DNA from: Rheum nobile
Taxonomy: Eukaryota; Streptophyta; Magnoliopsida; Caryophyllales; Polygonaceae
NCBI GenBank assembly: GCA_027886185.1
Contig: WOAB01000226.1
Span: 3,162,001 to 3,226,000 of the forward strand
Reading direction: 5' to 3'
DNA length: 64,000 bases
Below, piece by piece: positions 44,912 through 57,200 of this stretch (positions are counted from its first letter, which is position 1; each line of letters begins with the position of its first letter). The notes beneath the pieces were generated by a model that was not told the origin of the DNA, made no database searches, and saw only the letters and a program-made list of their open reading frames with translations. A program made the position numbers and the translations under genes.

Positions 44912-45405
44912 TAATGCGTCCCAGGCTCGACCCAAGCCGGGCTACGACGAGCCCTAGACGACCAAGACCGTGGCGTCCCCCTTGGCATAGGACTTAGTCT
45001 TATTTAGCCTATTTTATGTTATTTCCCATTTTAGCAAGTTTCCCTTTTTAGAATTTCTAATTCCGCACTTTCTCTTTCGGGCGTGTGTCTTTCTCTTGCT
45101 AGAGGAAGCTAGCCCACTAGTATGCCCACGGCCCAAGCCCATTTGGGTTCTTGGCCGTGCCCTTTGGCTTTAAATAGCCTTCATTGTAATCTTTATTCTG
45201 CACGTCTAAATTAATGGTTAAATTGTCAAGTTGAGAGATACTCCTTCTTTAACCATTCGGGCGTCACCAAACTGGTTACTTGTTCGTAAATCAAGACATC
45301 ACTTTGGCTGCCATCAAGAGATCGAGAGATTCGTTCGCTTCAAGTCGAAAGCTTTCCTGATCTAGATCCGTCCGCAAGACGAGTCGACCCCATCGATTCG
45401 TATCA
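44912..45405 (+). repeat. 5' LTR of the small LTR element
   Basis: 494 bp, same length as the 3' copy, with only a handful of differences by eye. A TTTAAATAG box near 45169 could be a TATA box. Confidence 0.88.
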
Positions 45406-46096
45406 ACTGGCATCAGAGCTCCAGGGATCAGGTTAAGTCAATCCTTTTCCCGATTCATCTCTTTATCACGCTCTTGCTTATCCCTATCTATTCTTCGATC
45501 CACCACCACAAAATCGCTTCCGCAAAACCACCATTACAAAAAACAAAACATACGTCGGTTTCTGCCCAGATTTCGTCCAAAAAAAATTCATCATTTCTGC
45601 AATTTTATTTCATAATCTTGTAGAAAATTTCGATACGAGTCCGTGCATATAAAAGTCGCTCAAATCGGACCTCGTTTGACCCTCCAAAAGCCCCAAATAC
45701 GCACCATTCGCCATCGCGAAACCCTAATCCGTCGCGCGCCCCCCAGTCGAGCCCTAATTCGGCTCCTATCTCTTTCCCTTCCCAAAAGATTTGATTCCCA
45801 TAAAATCTTATCTTTTTCCAAAAAAAAAAAAAAAATCATATCTTATATTTTCTCTCTCCTAAATTAACAAGAAGATAAGCTTGCTTTAATTATTTCCATA
45901 TTTATCTTGCTTTTCTTTTCTTGTTACTTATTCCATATTATTACTTGCCTTTTTTTTGGACCTTCCATTCGAGCCTTGCCCTCCTCACGAGCAGCCCATA
46001 ATCCGCCCACCCGAGCGTTGATTTTGAGTTGTTTTTGAGTCAAGGCCTGACTCGACCGATTGGTTCCCCGCCTCGATGCTTTGACTTTCGTTTGTC
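45406..46096 (+). other. Leader of the small LTR element
   Basis: Contains the primer site at 45408-45419, then no credible gene. A poly(A) run occurs near 45819-45834. Confidence 0.6.
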
Positions 46097-47008
46097 ATGT
46101 CTTATGTAGGTCCTCGACGACTTCTGCGCCAACGGTTGCGTCTTGAGTGCTTTGCCGGTTATGACAACTCCGAAGAGTTCTTGGAGTGGACTCGACATAT
46201 GGCGCGCTACTTTAGCCAATAGAACTACAACAAATATGAGAAGTGCGACATAGCCATTGATTGATTCACTGGCTATGCTCTTGATTGGTGGTTCGATCTA
46301 GAGGATGATCGATGGGACCGTGGTTGGCCTCCTGTCGAAACTTGGGGAGAACTCGTGTATGAAATGACACGACACTTTGCCCCGAGAGTGGACGCGCAAG
46401 CTCACACAGACCGCACATGTCATCGGTCCAGACCGCCTATTGTTGTCCTCGCATCAGCACCGGCGGCACCTCCAATGCTCTTCTCTGAACCAGTGCCCCC
46501 TGCAACGCTCGCTCGTGCCCCGGTTTCCCCCGTAGTGCCCGTGCCAGCGCCTCCAGCGCCCACTGCCCCGGTTCCCAGCCCAGCATCTGCTCCGGCTCCT
46601 GAGGCACTCACTCTCGCACCACCACCTTCAGCGCACGCCGCCCCGGTGCCTAGCAAGGCGCTCACGCCAGTACCTCCAGCAGTGCCATCCCTTGTTGCCC
46701 CGGTGCTCGCTCCGGCATGGGAGCCGTGCACGACGATCATTTTGGTGCCCAACGCATTACCCGATCTAGCGCCCATACCTAGTGAGCCGATATTCTTGGT
46801 TCCATATGCGGTCCTGACGCCGATTCTGCACCTTGATTGTGCCACCATTGTTGTTGATCACATGTTTGCCCTGACCCTCACACGTTCGAAGCGAGGACGC
46901 TTCGAATCTAACGGAGGGAGAATAATGCGTCTCAGGCTCGACCCAAGCCGGGCTACGACGAGCCCTAGACGACCAAGACCGTGGCGTCCCCCTTGGCATA
47001 AGACTTAG
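46097..47008 (+). pseudogene. Gag remnant with P/A-rich tail in the small LTR element
   Basis: The frame from ATG 46097 encodes a short gypsy-type gag-like domain (CFAGYDNSEEFLEWTRHMARYF, then ALDWWFDL and WGELVYEMTRHFAPR). It is interrupted by TAG near 46219 and TGA near 46262. The rest is a long, very proline- and alanine-rich tract ending within the 3' LTR. No protease or pol follows. The lineage is uncertain. Confidence 0.65.
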
Positions 47009-47416
47009 TCTTATTTAGCCTATTTTATGTTATTTCCCGTTTTAGCAAGTTTCCCTTTTTAGCATTTCTAATTCCGCGCTTTCTATTTCGGGCGTGTGTC
47101 TTTCTCTTGCTAGAGGAAGCTAGCCCACTAGTATGCCCACGGCCCAAGCCCATTTGGGTTCTTGGCCATGCCCTTTGGCTTTAAATAGCCTTCATTGTAA
47201 TCGTTATCCCGCACGTCTAAATTAATGGTTAAATTGTCAAGTTGAGAGATACTCCTTCTTTAACCATTCAGGCGTCACCAAACCGGTTACTTGTTCGTCA
47301 ATCAAGACATCACTTTGGCTGCCATCAAGAGATCAAGAGATCCGTTCGAGTCAAGTCGAAAGCTTTCCTGATCTAGATCCGTCCGCAAGACGAGTCGACC
47401 CCATCGATTCGTATCA
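46923..47416 (+). repeat. 3' LTR of the small LTR element
   Basis: Follows the purine tract, starts TAATGCGTC, ends GTATCA and is followed by ATGAG. Confidence 0.88.
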
Positions 47417-48600
47417 ATGAGCCTACTACATACAAGCGAGCTGTGGCGAGTCCAAACTCTGAGAAATGGCGTATTGCCATAAAGTCTGAAATGGATTCCA
47501 TGTCTGAGAATCAAGTATGAGACTTGATAGATTTGCCAAATGGGGTAGTACCCATAGGGTGCAAATGGGTTTACAAACTCAAAACAGACAAGGATGGAAA
47601 CATAACAGTTTTCAAAGCGAGACTGATTGCAAAAGGCTTTAAACAGATTCATGGTACTGACTATGATGAAACCTTCTCTACAGTCGTCATGATTAGATCC
47701 ATTCAGATACTCCTAGCAATTGCAGCTCATTATGACTATGAGATATGGCAAATGGATGTCAAGACCGCTTTTCTAAATGGATATTTAGAAGAGGATGTGT
47801 ACATGACACAACCTGAGGGTTTTGAGGATCCACAGAATCCTAGGAAAGTATGCAAGCTTAAGAAGTCCATTTATGGACTTAAGCAAGCATCGAGGAGTTG
47901 GAACCTTCGATTTGATGAAGTGGTCAAACAGTTTGACTTCATCAGATGTGAAGAAGAACCTTGTGTTTACAAAAAGTTTAGTGGGAGCAAAGTGGTCTTC
48001 CTAGTCTTGTATGTGGATGACATACTACTCATTGGAAATGACATTCCTATGTTGCAGTCCGTTAAGACTGGCTTAAGAAGAATTTCTCAATGAAGGACTT
48101 AGGAGAGGTCGAGTACATATTAGGCATCAAGATCTATAGAGATAGGTCTAAGAGACTTATTGGACTAAGTCAAGGAACTTATGTGGATAAGGTCCTTGAT
48201 AGGTTCAATATGAAGAATTCCAAGAAGGGATTCTTGCCTATGCAGCATGGCTTACATCTCAGCAAGAAGCAATGCCCAGTGACACCTGCTGAGCTAGAGA
48301 GAATGAGTAGGATTCATTATGCATCTGTAGTAGGATACATCATGTAAGTCATGGTTTGTACTCTCTCGGATGTTGCATTTGCTTTGAGCGTGTGTGACAG
48401 GTACCAATCGACCCCAGGAGAAGCACTAAAGATGATCTCTTGGTGTATGGAGGAGATGATGAGTTAGTCGTTAGGGAGATGTGAAGTTTTGCAAAATACA
48501 TACAGATGACAACATTGTAGATCCGTTAACTAAACCTATACCTAAGCCCAAGTGTGACAATCACTAGGGTTAAGGGACTCAAGTACATTGGAGAATGGCT
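47417..48600 (+). pseudogene. Copia element 1 reverse transcriptase and RNase H remnant
   Basis: Resumes with RT: WRIAIKSEMDSM, CKWVYKLKTDKDG, ARLIAKGF, MDVKTAFLNG, YGLKQASRSW and YVDDILLIGN near 48015. A TGA near 47520, a frame change near 48085 and a stop near 48345 break it. Most of RNase H is deleted; only DPLTKPIPKPK-like text near 48520-48555 remains. Confidence 0.9.
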
Positions 48601-49414
48601 TTGAGATTGTATTGTTTTGAGATTATGGATGTTGATTTCATGATTCTTGAAACATTGTATCATGTTTGTTTTTGAAATAAAGTTTTATTATTATTTAATT
48701 GTGGTTTAGAAATAAATAAAATTTCCTAATAATTTATAATCATCAAATATGATCATCATAAAAGTTATGGTGGATGAAACCCTATTAAGTGAACTAATAT
48801 TATGAATTATGAATTGTCCGTAGTCTAAGTCATTAAATTGGACATAAATGACTTTATACATGCTATTATGTAAGTTGATTGATAGCGTCAAGTTTCACGG
48901 GCTATAGGGACATGGAGATGTCTAATCAATTACATGGACATGTATGGTGGATACGTGTTGGGCAGACCTACCTTAAGATTCTTCAAATGAGTTGTAGAAT
49001 TTTAAGTTGAACTATGATTAGTAAATTCCTCAGACATGAGTGCGATATACCTCTTGCTTGGTGATTGGTAGTCTTTGACAGTGTCAAACACCGCTGCGTA
49101 AAAGGCGGCTATAAAGACAGTGATCAGGATTGCTAAAAATTGAGTGGGAGCTATAGTCACACAAGATTGGAGAAGTCCTCCTATTTATATATCTATATAT
49201 ATATGGATAGGAATGGTGTCTTGGCCACTTGAAGAGTAAGAATTGAAAATGCATGGATTAATAGTAATCATTTGTTTTGATAGTTCAAGCTCGGAGTTCG
49301 AGAAACATATTGAATATTGATATGGATTACATAATATGTTATCATATCATTAAATTAGACACTAAGTGACAAAGGAATTGATATTGCACACTTGTTTAAG
49401 GACATGTGGGAGAT
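48601..49414 (+). other. 3' untranslated region of copia element 1
   Basis: AT-rich and noncoding. The run GACATGTGGGAGA before 49415 is the probable polypurine tract. Confidence 0.65.
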
Positions 49415-50308
49415 TGAAGGAATATGTGTCCTTTAATCAAGATGGAAATTACTAATGATAGAATAGGATTACAATGGAGATTAGAAATCCGGATATTTTA
49501 GGTAGTCTTAGTTCTTTGCTAGAAGTCAACTATGACTTATGGGATAAATTAGATTTGACCCATTAATATTATATCTAGGTCATATAAGGTCACACACAAT
49601 AGAGTAATTGAGCGAGATCAAAGCAACCCGAAACCCATTGTGGGACTGGAAAATTATGTTAGTGTATATCGTTGGAAGATTGAATTATTCATCAAGTAAT
49701 AATAAAGTGTTATCTATTTACTTGATGACATAAGGAAAGTTATCTTTTAGAAATATAAGATATTGTATCAACCATAAATATCTCTTTCTAGTTAACAGAA
49801 AATTTATCTTATAAGATATATGGTATAAGATAAGACAATATATATACTAATACAAAGATCTCTTACTTGAAGAGATAAAGAGGAGAATTCGGTGGTTTTG
49901 GAAAGTAGTCAAGTTGTTAATATATACATACATATTAGATATGCACGTATAGATTGAAAATTCTTCCGAATTGAAAAGAGACTTCACGTGAAAGTGAATT
50001 GCTGCTAATAACCGAAGCCATCACTTTTGCTTCTCACGACCGTACTCCAATCTGGTGGAGTTTGTTTATTCTCGTTCGTTCGTTCTAGTAAACGAAGGCA
50101 AGGTGATTTAGTATTGTGCTCGTGTGGACCAAATAGAGGAGTCACACTTGAGGCTTTATTCTCCAGGGTGATCTCGAAAACAAGTTTTGCATCAAAAGGT
50201 AATTTACTCTTTCATATGTGATTCGTATCAAGTTTATGCATGAGATCCTAAGTTAGATGTTAGAAAACTAATTTCTAAAATTCCGCTTAAAGCATCTAAA
50301 TCCCAACA
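49415..50308 (+). repeat. 3' LTR of copia element 1
   Basis: Begins TGAAGGAATATGTG after the purine tract and ends CCCAACA, followed by ACAGA. 894 bp against 906 in the 5' copy. Confidence 0.9.
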
Positions 50309-50313
50309 ACAGA

Positions 50314-51884
50314 ACCATCAGTCCCCAAACTAGCATCAGACGACAAACAAAAATCAGTACCAAAAGGAGAGAGGGTCAATGATTCATTGGATCGAGCCGA
50401 CACCTGCATCCTACTAGAAGGAACCAATGGAGGATCAGAAGATGACAGTGACCAAGAAGCAACATACTGAAGAAGCCAGAAAGGATCCATCTCATTCCTT
50501 TTAAAAATCCGAGCATTTCTTTTTTTCCATAGTGCCCAGATAGAGACAACCCAGAAACTAAGATCAAGCGGGGATAGTTCCTCAAAGCAGTGGGAGCACC
50601 AATTCCAAAAGGAAGAGACCGGGTACTGCAGAACAATTTGGAGGTGAGGAATAAGCCTCCAAAAGGATTTAGCAAATGAACATTTTAAGAGAACGTGTAG
50701 AATAGACTCTTGCTTCTCAGGGCATAAAGAGCGTCTATTATCCATGATAACTTTCCGGTATTTCAGAATCATTAAGCAAGGGATAAACCGATTAAGAGCT
50801 CGCCAAATAAAGTTTTTGACCTTAGGAATAACCTGTAGATGCCACAGTTTCTTCCAAGGAAGAGACCGGGTACTACAGAACAATTTGGAGGTGAGGAATA
50901 AGCCTCCAAAAGGATTTAGCAAATGAGCATTTTAAGAGAACGTGTAGAATAGACTCTTGCTTCTCAGGGCATAAAGAGCGTCTATTATCCATGATAACTT
51001 TCCGGTATTTCAAAATCATTAAGCAAGGGATAAACCGATTAAGAGCTCACCAAATAAAGTTTTTGACCTTAGGAATAACCTGTAGATGCCACAATTTCTT
51101 CCAAGGAAAAAAAGTCATAGAAGCCCCCCCCCCCCCAGGTTCCAGCCTGATGAATAGTAGTAAGAGCAACCTTGTAAGCAGATTTCACTGAGAAAACCCC
51201 ATCCTTCGAATAATACCAGCGAAAGACATCATCAACTGCATGATCAACCAAATGAATTTGCGCCATGGTGTCCAAATCAACTTGGAGGAGCAAACCAGAT
51301 AACTCCTCCCACTTCCAGTCCTGATACTCCCAGTCGATGAAATCGGAGACTCTCAAATTAGCATCAGGGATCGAAGGATGAGAGATAAACGTTGATTGAA
51401 AAGCTAGCATGCTTGAGAGCTGAGCAGGCAAACCCCCAGATTTGTCACTAGAATAGAGAATTTGATTAAAATCCCCAAGGCAAAGCCACCTGGAGTCACC
51501 CTGAAAAGAAAGATGATTCAATAAATTCCAGGATTGCTGCTTATTAGAAAATTCAGGCCAACCATAAAAAAACATCGCCCTCCAAGACGGTATGCCATTA
51601 GTACTAGAAAAATGTACATCGATATGGTAAGAGGTAAACGAAGAAACAAACAACTGTACATCATCAACCCAAAATAAGGCCAGACCCCTACCCCGGCCAT
51701 GGCTATTAGTACCAAAAAACCCATCAAACCCCAACCTATTAGCAACATCATGCATAGAGTTCCGATTACATCTAGTTTCCATAAGAAAAACTACCAAGGG
51801 ATGCTCTCTCCGAATAAGCTTGGAGAGACGAGACACTGCACGTGGACTCCCCAACCCACGACAGTTAAAACTTGTGATTTTCAT
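50314..51884 (-). pseudogene. LINE ORF2: endonuclease fused to zf-RVT region, RT missing
   Basis: The start at 51884 (MKITSFNCRGLGSPRA) is the typical opening of a plant LINE endonuclease. METRCN, CLGDFNQIL and GWPEFSN mark the AP-endonuclease-like domain. At about 51340-51400 the frame passes straight into the C-terminal region (VDDVFRWYYSKDGVFSVKSAYK), so the whole RT domain is absent. The zf-RVT region follows with PKVKNFIWRAL and CPEKQESILHVLLKC. RNase H begins with SDASLGTDGS at the copia insertion. A 247-bp tandem duplication and a C13-type run near 51126 add frame changes. Confidence 0.85.
50611..51104 (+). repeat. 247-bp tandem duplication inside LINE ORF2
   Basis: 50611-50857 and 50858-51104 are almost the same sequence, both starting GGAAGAGACCGGG-like and ending in CTTCCAA. 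The duplication covers part of the zf-RVT coding region. Confidence 0.88.
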
Positions 51885-52201
51885 TGCTCCCAGACAGAAG
51901 AGAATCTCTTATCTTCTGCCGACATCTGAAGAGAGGAAGAAGACATGCTTTCTGAAACCGGGACTTCAAAAAGGCAGCTACCCTCCTGCACTGGAGTTGG
52001 ATTGGTGGGAGATAGACAAGTCATCCTTCCTTTTTTGGCATGAACTCATTGCACATCCATTGAAGTTTCCCTGGATTTTCGTTTTCCTGCTTTCCTTGGA
52101 GAATTGTTGTTTGTAGTAGATGAAGGCCCCAGGCCCACTCTTCCTTTGTCATTGTTGGGCTCCTTATCTGCCAGAGATGGAAACATCACACCTTCAACAA
52201 G
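51885..52201 (-). other. Spacer between LINE ORF1 and ORF2
   Basis: About 315 bp without a convincing product. Small ORFs exist on both strands but nothing recognisable. Confidence 0.55.
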
Positions 52202-53246
52202 CTATTGCATCTCCTGATGACCTGGAAAAAAAGAAGGATTACATACCACCTCATTCAATGATCTCGCCTCCTTCTCGGCACCCTTGTCAGAAACTAGAAT
52301 AGTCTCTTGATTCAGTTGGATACCTTGAGCAATCTTGGACTGACCATGCATAGCCAATTGGTGAACCTGCCCAACAACATCATCAAATGTCTCATTCGAT
52401 AATACATGGGAATCCTCCCCATTGTCATCAACTTCATTCCCTACGAGAATAGCCTCCAACAATCTTCTACCAAATTTCTGTTTATGCCTAGCAGCGCTAG
52501 TACTCAAATCGTCTCCACTAGTACTGGTAGAAGAAAACACCGACGGGAGAGGAGGGACTTTAAGACAAGGCCTGTATTGATTTTGAAAATTTTGAGCCTC
52601 GTCATCATCACAATCAACCTGTACATGTCCCAGTTTGCCACAACAATAGCAGAAATTAGGTAGCTTTTCATACATAAATGGAATCCAAATCTTACCTGAT
52701 TCACCCGAATACATGAGGACTCCCTTGCGCAAAGGAAGGAGCAGGTCAACATCAACCTTGAATCGCATCATTCCGAACTGGAGAGCAGCCATTGTTTCTG
52801 TTGGAGCTTCATAATTCTTGAATAATCCACCAATAGACCGGACGGTAGAGATGTTGACAGTATCCATTAGAAGATCCTCCACCCTTAACTAGAATCAAGG
52901 GCGACCTTTGACGGTTGTGTACCTCCTGCTTCTTTAAGTACTAGGAGCCAACGATCGAAGGTCCAAGGTCCATCATTCAAGCCCTTAAGCTTATCCTCCA
53001 AGCACTCGAATTGGATACAAACAAATTGGAGTAAATTTCCCTCAGCACAAAGCCCTTCTTCAACTTCCAAGCAAGTTTCATAGTATTCCTTAAAGCATGG
53101 AGGTTGAATGGTTTTGTGGTTAGTAACTTACCAACGAGAGCTAGAGACGTCGTCTGCCCCGAAGAGGAAGCAGTTTGGGCCGACTTCAGAATACGATGTC
53201 GTTCTTCAGTGGTCAAGTATAGATCCTTGGAGTTTGGAGACGCCAT
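52202..53246 (-). pseudogene. LINE ORF1 (DUF4283-like with zinc knuckle)
   Basis: The start at 53246 (MASPNSKDLYL) opens a gag-like LINE ORF1. The first part includes LVGKLLTTKPFN and LRNTMKLAWK, then in another frame LLQFVCIQFECLEDKLK, GPWTFDRWLLVLKE, the DUF4283-type core. A frame change near 53020 and a stop at about 52885 break it. The second half holds the CCHC knuckle CYCCGKLGHVQVDC near 52640 and an S/E-rich tail. ORF1 binds the LINE RNA in related elements. Confidence 0.82.
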
Positions 53247-53776
53247 AACAGCAGACCAACAGTAGTAGCTAGCAGACACCACAACACCAACAAACAACAC
53301 AACAACAACATCGACCAGACAACACAACAACACCAGCAACAGATAGACAACACAACATGAACAACGGAAACAACCCCACGACACCAACAACAGAAAGGTG
53401 ATGATTTACCGACTGTGAAATTGAAGGGCGGAAGGAGAAGCAGATCAAGGAGGAGGAGAAAGACAAACATGCGCTGGGAAGAACGAAGGAAGACATGTGG
53501 TGAATTAACAGAGGAAGATTTGAAGAGAACCAACGCCCTAGCCCACAGCAGGACCCAAGCAGAGAAACAGAGGACGGCACAATTAAGTTGGGAAAACAAA
53601 GAAGAGACGTGGGCAAGGAGAATGAAGGAAGGCAACAACGAATTGCAGAGGAGGAGCGATGTATAGAGGACAGCAAGAGACAGCTCGGTGGGACTAAACG
53701 GCGGGCTAGCACAAGGCTAGACAAACCCTCACCGCAAGAGGGAGCAAGAGTTTTCCTACAACAAGAGTAAAGACTC
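53247..53776 (-). other. LINE 5' untranslated region
   Basis: On the minus strand it is pyrimidine-rich with many short ORFs. It resembles the leaders of plant LINEs by position only. The boundary is set by the Tourist MITE at 53780. Confidence 0.5.
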
Positions 53777-53879
53777 TAAGGGGGTGTTTGGTAAAAAATA
53801 GATATCGGGTTGGAATGAGGTATCGGGTTGAGAAAGTATGGATTTGAAAAGTGATAGATGAATTTATCTGTTTGGTTAG

Positions 53880-54158
53880 TGTTGAAATGTGATTCAAACT
53901 CACAGATTTAGCGCCAACTTTCTAGGAATTCTGTTAGAAGTTGTTAGCTATCATTTAGGCAGAATTTGTTTAAGTTATTTCCTTTAATTAAACCACTAAT
54001 CTTAGGCACTTTGTTAGACGTGGTTAGTGGAGGATTAGTTGCCTCATTTTCAGTTATTTAAGCATTGTAATCGTCATTGTTTCCCTTCAATCAAACACAG
54101 CAGTTTGCATTCATCTTCTTGTGCTTCCTCTGCATCTTCTCTGTTCTCAATTCCAACA
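53880..54158 (+). repeat. 5' LTR of copia element 2
   Basis: TGTTGAAATG to CCAACA, 279 bp. Primer site TGGTATCAGAGC (initiator tRNA-Met type) at 54162-54173 follows. Confidence 0.93.
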
Positions 54159-54259
54159 GATTGGTATCAGAGCTTTCAAGCTTTTCCGGGTTTGTATCCA
54201 GGGAACTAAGGTGAGGAAGAGAGTGGGTAAACACAGGGAAACACAAGAGAGAAAGAAAG

Positions 54260-57200
54260 GTGTTCAGTATGCAGAACAACGGTGGAAACAATGGGACATC
54301 TCAATTGCCCATTTTCAAAGGAGTGAATTACCATTTCTGGAGCCTGAAGATGAAGACCTTGTTTAAGTCTCAAGAGCTGTGGACATTGGTTGAGACTGGG
54401 TTCGAGGATGATGGCACAGAAGAGCCAGATCAGGCTCTAAGAGAGAAGAGGAAGAAGGATTCTAAAGCCTTGTTCATGATCCAGCAAGCCTTGGATGATG
54501 AAATTTTCCCACGAATTGCATCTGCCACCACATCAACAGAAGCATGGAATACTCTAAAGCAAGAGTATCTCGGTGACAAGAAGGTCATCACAGTCAGGTT
54601 GCAGTCCCTGAGAAGAGAATTTGAGACTTCTCTAATGAAAGACAAAGAATCTGTGCAAGATTATTTGTCACGAGTGACTGGAGTGGTGCAGAAGATGAGA
54701 TCCTATGGGGAAACCATGACAGATGAGCATGTGGTTGGGAAAGTCCTAAGAAGCCTCACAACGGAATTTGATCATGTAGTGGTTGTCATTGAGGAATCAA
54801 ATGACATGTCCACTTACACCTTTGATGAATTAATGGGGTCACTGCAGGCACATGAAGAAAGGATCAAAAGGCCAAGTGATAAGAAGGAAGAGAAGGCTTT
54901 CTTTGGGAAAGATGAGTCATCTCATAGAGAAGGAACTGGGCAGTCCAATTGGAGAGCAAGAGGAAGAGGTGGATCAAGAGGTAGAGGAAGAGGACAAAGT
55001 TGGGAAGGCAGAGAGAAGTCTTCTCAGTCCAACAGGAATCCAATCAAATGCTACTACTGCAAGAAAGCAGGTCATAAGGAGGCTAATTGCTGGAAGAAAG
55101 AAGGAGATCAAGGTGAGCAGAAGAAGGACTCAAAGTCAAACTTTGTGGAGCAAGAGGAGAAGCTATTCTTGGCTCAAAATGAAGTTGTACGAGAAGCAAG
55201 AAGTGTGTGGTACATAGACAGTGGCTGTTCAAACCACATGTCTGGCACAAAGTCTATGTTCAAAGAACTGGATGACTCGAAGAAGAGCAAAGTAAGGATT
55301 GGTGATGGAAAGCAATTGGATGTAGAAGGAAGAGGAATCATTGCAATCAAATCTGAGCAAGGTAATGTTAAGCTTTTACATGATGTGCAGTATGTACCAC
55401 ATTTGGCTCATAATTTGTTGAGTGTAGGACAACTCTTATGCAGTGGTTATTCTCTATTATTTGAGGATGAATCATGTGTAATAAGAGACAGAAAGTCCAA
55501 GGAAATTGTAGTAAAAGTACTCATGGGAAAGAACAAAGTTTTTCCCTTAGATTTGATTGACAATAGAAGCCGAGCCTTGTCAGTCAAAGGTGACAATGAT
55601 GCAAGGCTGTGGCACTTGAGGTATGGACACCTGAATGTGCAAGGATTGAGGCTGCTGAATGCAAAAGAAATGGTGCTAGGCTTACCAAAGATTGGAGAAC
55701 TGGAGATATGTGAGGGATGCTTGTATGGAAAACAGTTCAAAGGATCATTTCCAACAGGGAAGGCTTGGAGAGCAAATGAATGTCTTGAGCTACTGCATGC
55801 TGATCTATGTGGCCCAATGCAGACTGCCTCTCTTGGTGGTAGCAAGTATTTCTTGCTAATCACAGACGACCACAGTAGAATGAGTTGGGTGTACTTCCTT
55901 AAATCAAAGTCTGAAGCATTTGAGAACTTCATAAAATTCAAAGCCATGGTGGAAAAGGAAAGTGGCTACTCAGTAAAGGCTCTAAGAACAGATCGAGGAG
56001 GAGAATTCTTGTCACAAGAATTCACCACATTCTGTGAAGAAGAAGGAATAAGAAGAGAGCTCACTGCACCCTACACACCAGAGCAGAATGGTGTTGTAGA
56101 AAGGAAAAATAGAACTGTGGTGGAGATGGCAAGAAGCATGATGAAGGCCAAGAGAATGCCAAATGAATATTGGTGTGAAGCAGTTGCAACAGCAGTCTAT
56201 ATACTCAACATCTCTCCAACAAAGGCAGTCATGAATATGACTCCACTGGAAGCTTGGAAGAAGAGGAAACCATTTGTAAGTCATCTTAAAGTTTTTGGTT
56301 GTATTGCTTATGCATTGGTTAATTTAAGATCAAAGCTAGATGATAAGTCAGTGAAATGTGTATTCATTGGCTATGCTGCTCAATCTAAGGCTTACAAATT
56401 GTATAATCCAGTAGATGGAAAGATTATTATTAGTAGAAATGTAGTGTTCCATGAAGATGCAGAATGGAATTGGAGGGAGCAAGAGAATGGTGAAAAGAAG
56501 CAGAAAGCAGTCATATTTGACAACTTAGAAGATCCTGCACCAGCAACTGAGCAAGTTCAAGCATCACCACAAAGCTCACCAAGCTCATCGTCCACTACAT
56601 CAAGCAGTCACAACTCATCTCCATCGAGCTCTTCAAATGATTCATCACCAAGAAGAATGAAATCTCTATCAGAGATCTATGAAAGCTGTGACTTTGCATT
56701 GACAGCCACTGAACCAGCAAACTTTGATGAAGCTGTGAAGAAAAGTGAGTGGCAAGAAGCAATGGAAGAGGAGATGAAGTCAATCCAGAGAAACAACACA
56801 TGGGAGCTAACTGAGCTTCCTAAGGAGAAGAACATCATTGGCTTGAAGTGGGTGTTCAGAACAAAATTCAACATAGATGGGAGCATTCAAAAGCACAAAG
56901 CAAGGCTAGTTGCTAAGGGATACTCACAGCTAGAAGGAGTTGATGTCGATGAAACATTCTCACCTGTTGCAAGATTTGAAACAGTGAGAATTGTTCTTGC
57001 TTTAGCTGCACAGAAGGAGCTGCCTGTGTTCCAATTTGATGTCAAGTCAGCATTTCTGAATGGAGAGCTGCTGGAGAAAGTTTATGTAGAACAGCCTCAA
57101 GGATTCATCAAAGAAGGAGAGGAGAGCAAGGTGTACAAGCTGAGAAAGGCTCTCTATGGTTTGAAACAGGCTCCAAGAGCTGGTACAGCAAAATTGATGC

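Larger units (their letters stand above)
44912..47416 (+). mobile_element. Small gag-bearing LTR element with TA...CA ends
   Basis: Two 494-bp LTRs (44912-45405 and 46923-47416) are flanked by ATGAG (44907-44911 and 47417-47421). The LTRs start TAATGCGTC and end GTATCA, a non-canonical TA...CA. A primer site (TGGCATCAGAGC, 45408-45419) and a purine tract GGAGGGAGA before the 3' LTR are present. The interior has one broken gag ORF and no pol, so the element was non-autonomous. Confidence 0.88.
37639..50308 (+). mobile_element. Copia element 1 inserted in the LINE
   Basis: LTRs 37639-38544 and 49415-50308 are flanked by the duplication ACAGA (37634-37638 and 50309-50313). Internal order is primer site, gag, protease, integrase, RT and RNase H remnant, all on the plus strand with many lesions. 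The LTRs differ visibly (indels and roughly a tenth of positions by eye), so it is old. It hosts a MITE, a 1.4 kb hAT element and a small LTR element. Confidence 0.92.
35968..53776 (-). mobile_element. L1-type LINE, multiply interrupted
   Basis: ORF1 and ORF2 parts lie on the minus strand at 50314-53246, with a 5' UTR up to about 53776. The RNase H end of ORF2 continues on the far side of the copia element in pieces at 37594-37633, 36818-36858 and 35968-36348. The reading frame across these pieces is consistent, which shows they are one LINE broken by a copia element and two MITEs. The 3' end is near 35968. The target duplication and poly(A) tail were not identified. Confidence 0.85.

Noticed and set aside
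46420..46848. A 142-codon Gly/Ala-rich ORF on the minus strand
   Set aside because: It is the complement of the Pro/Ala-rich gag tail of the small LTR element; composition alone keeps it open.
53213..53724. Long hydrophobic Leu/Ser/Cys-rich ORFs on the minus strand
   Set aside because: They are overlapping frames of the pyrimidine-rich LINE 5' UTR; low complexity mimics membrane segments.
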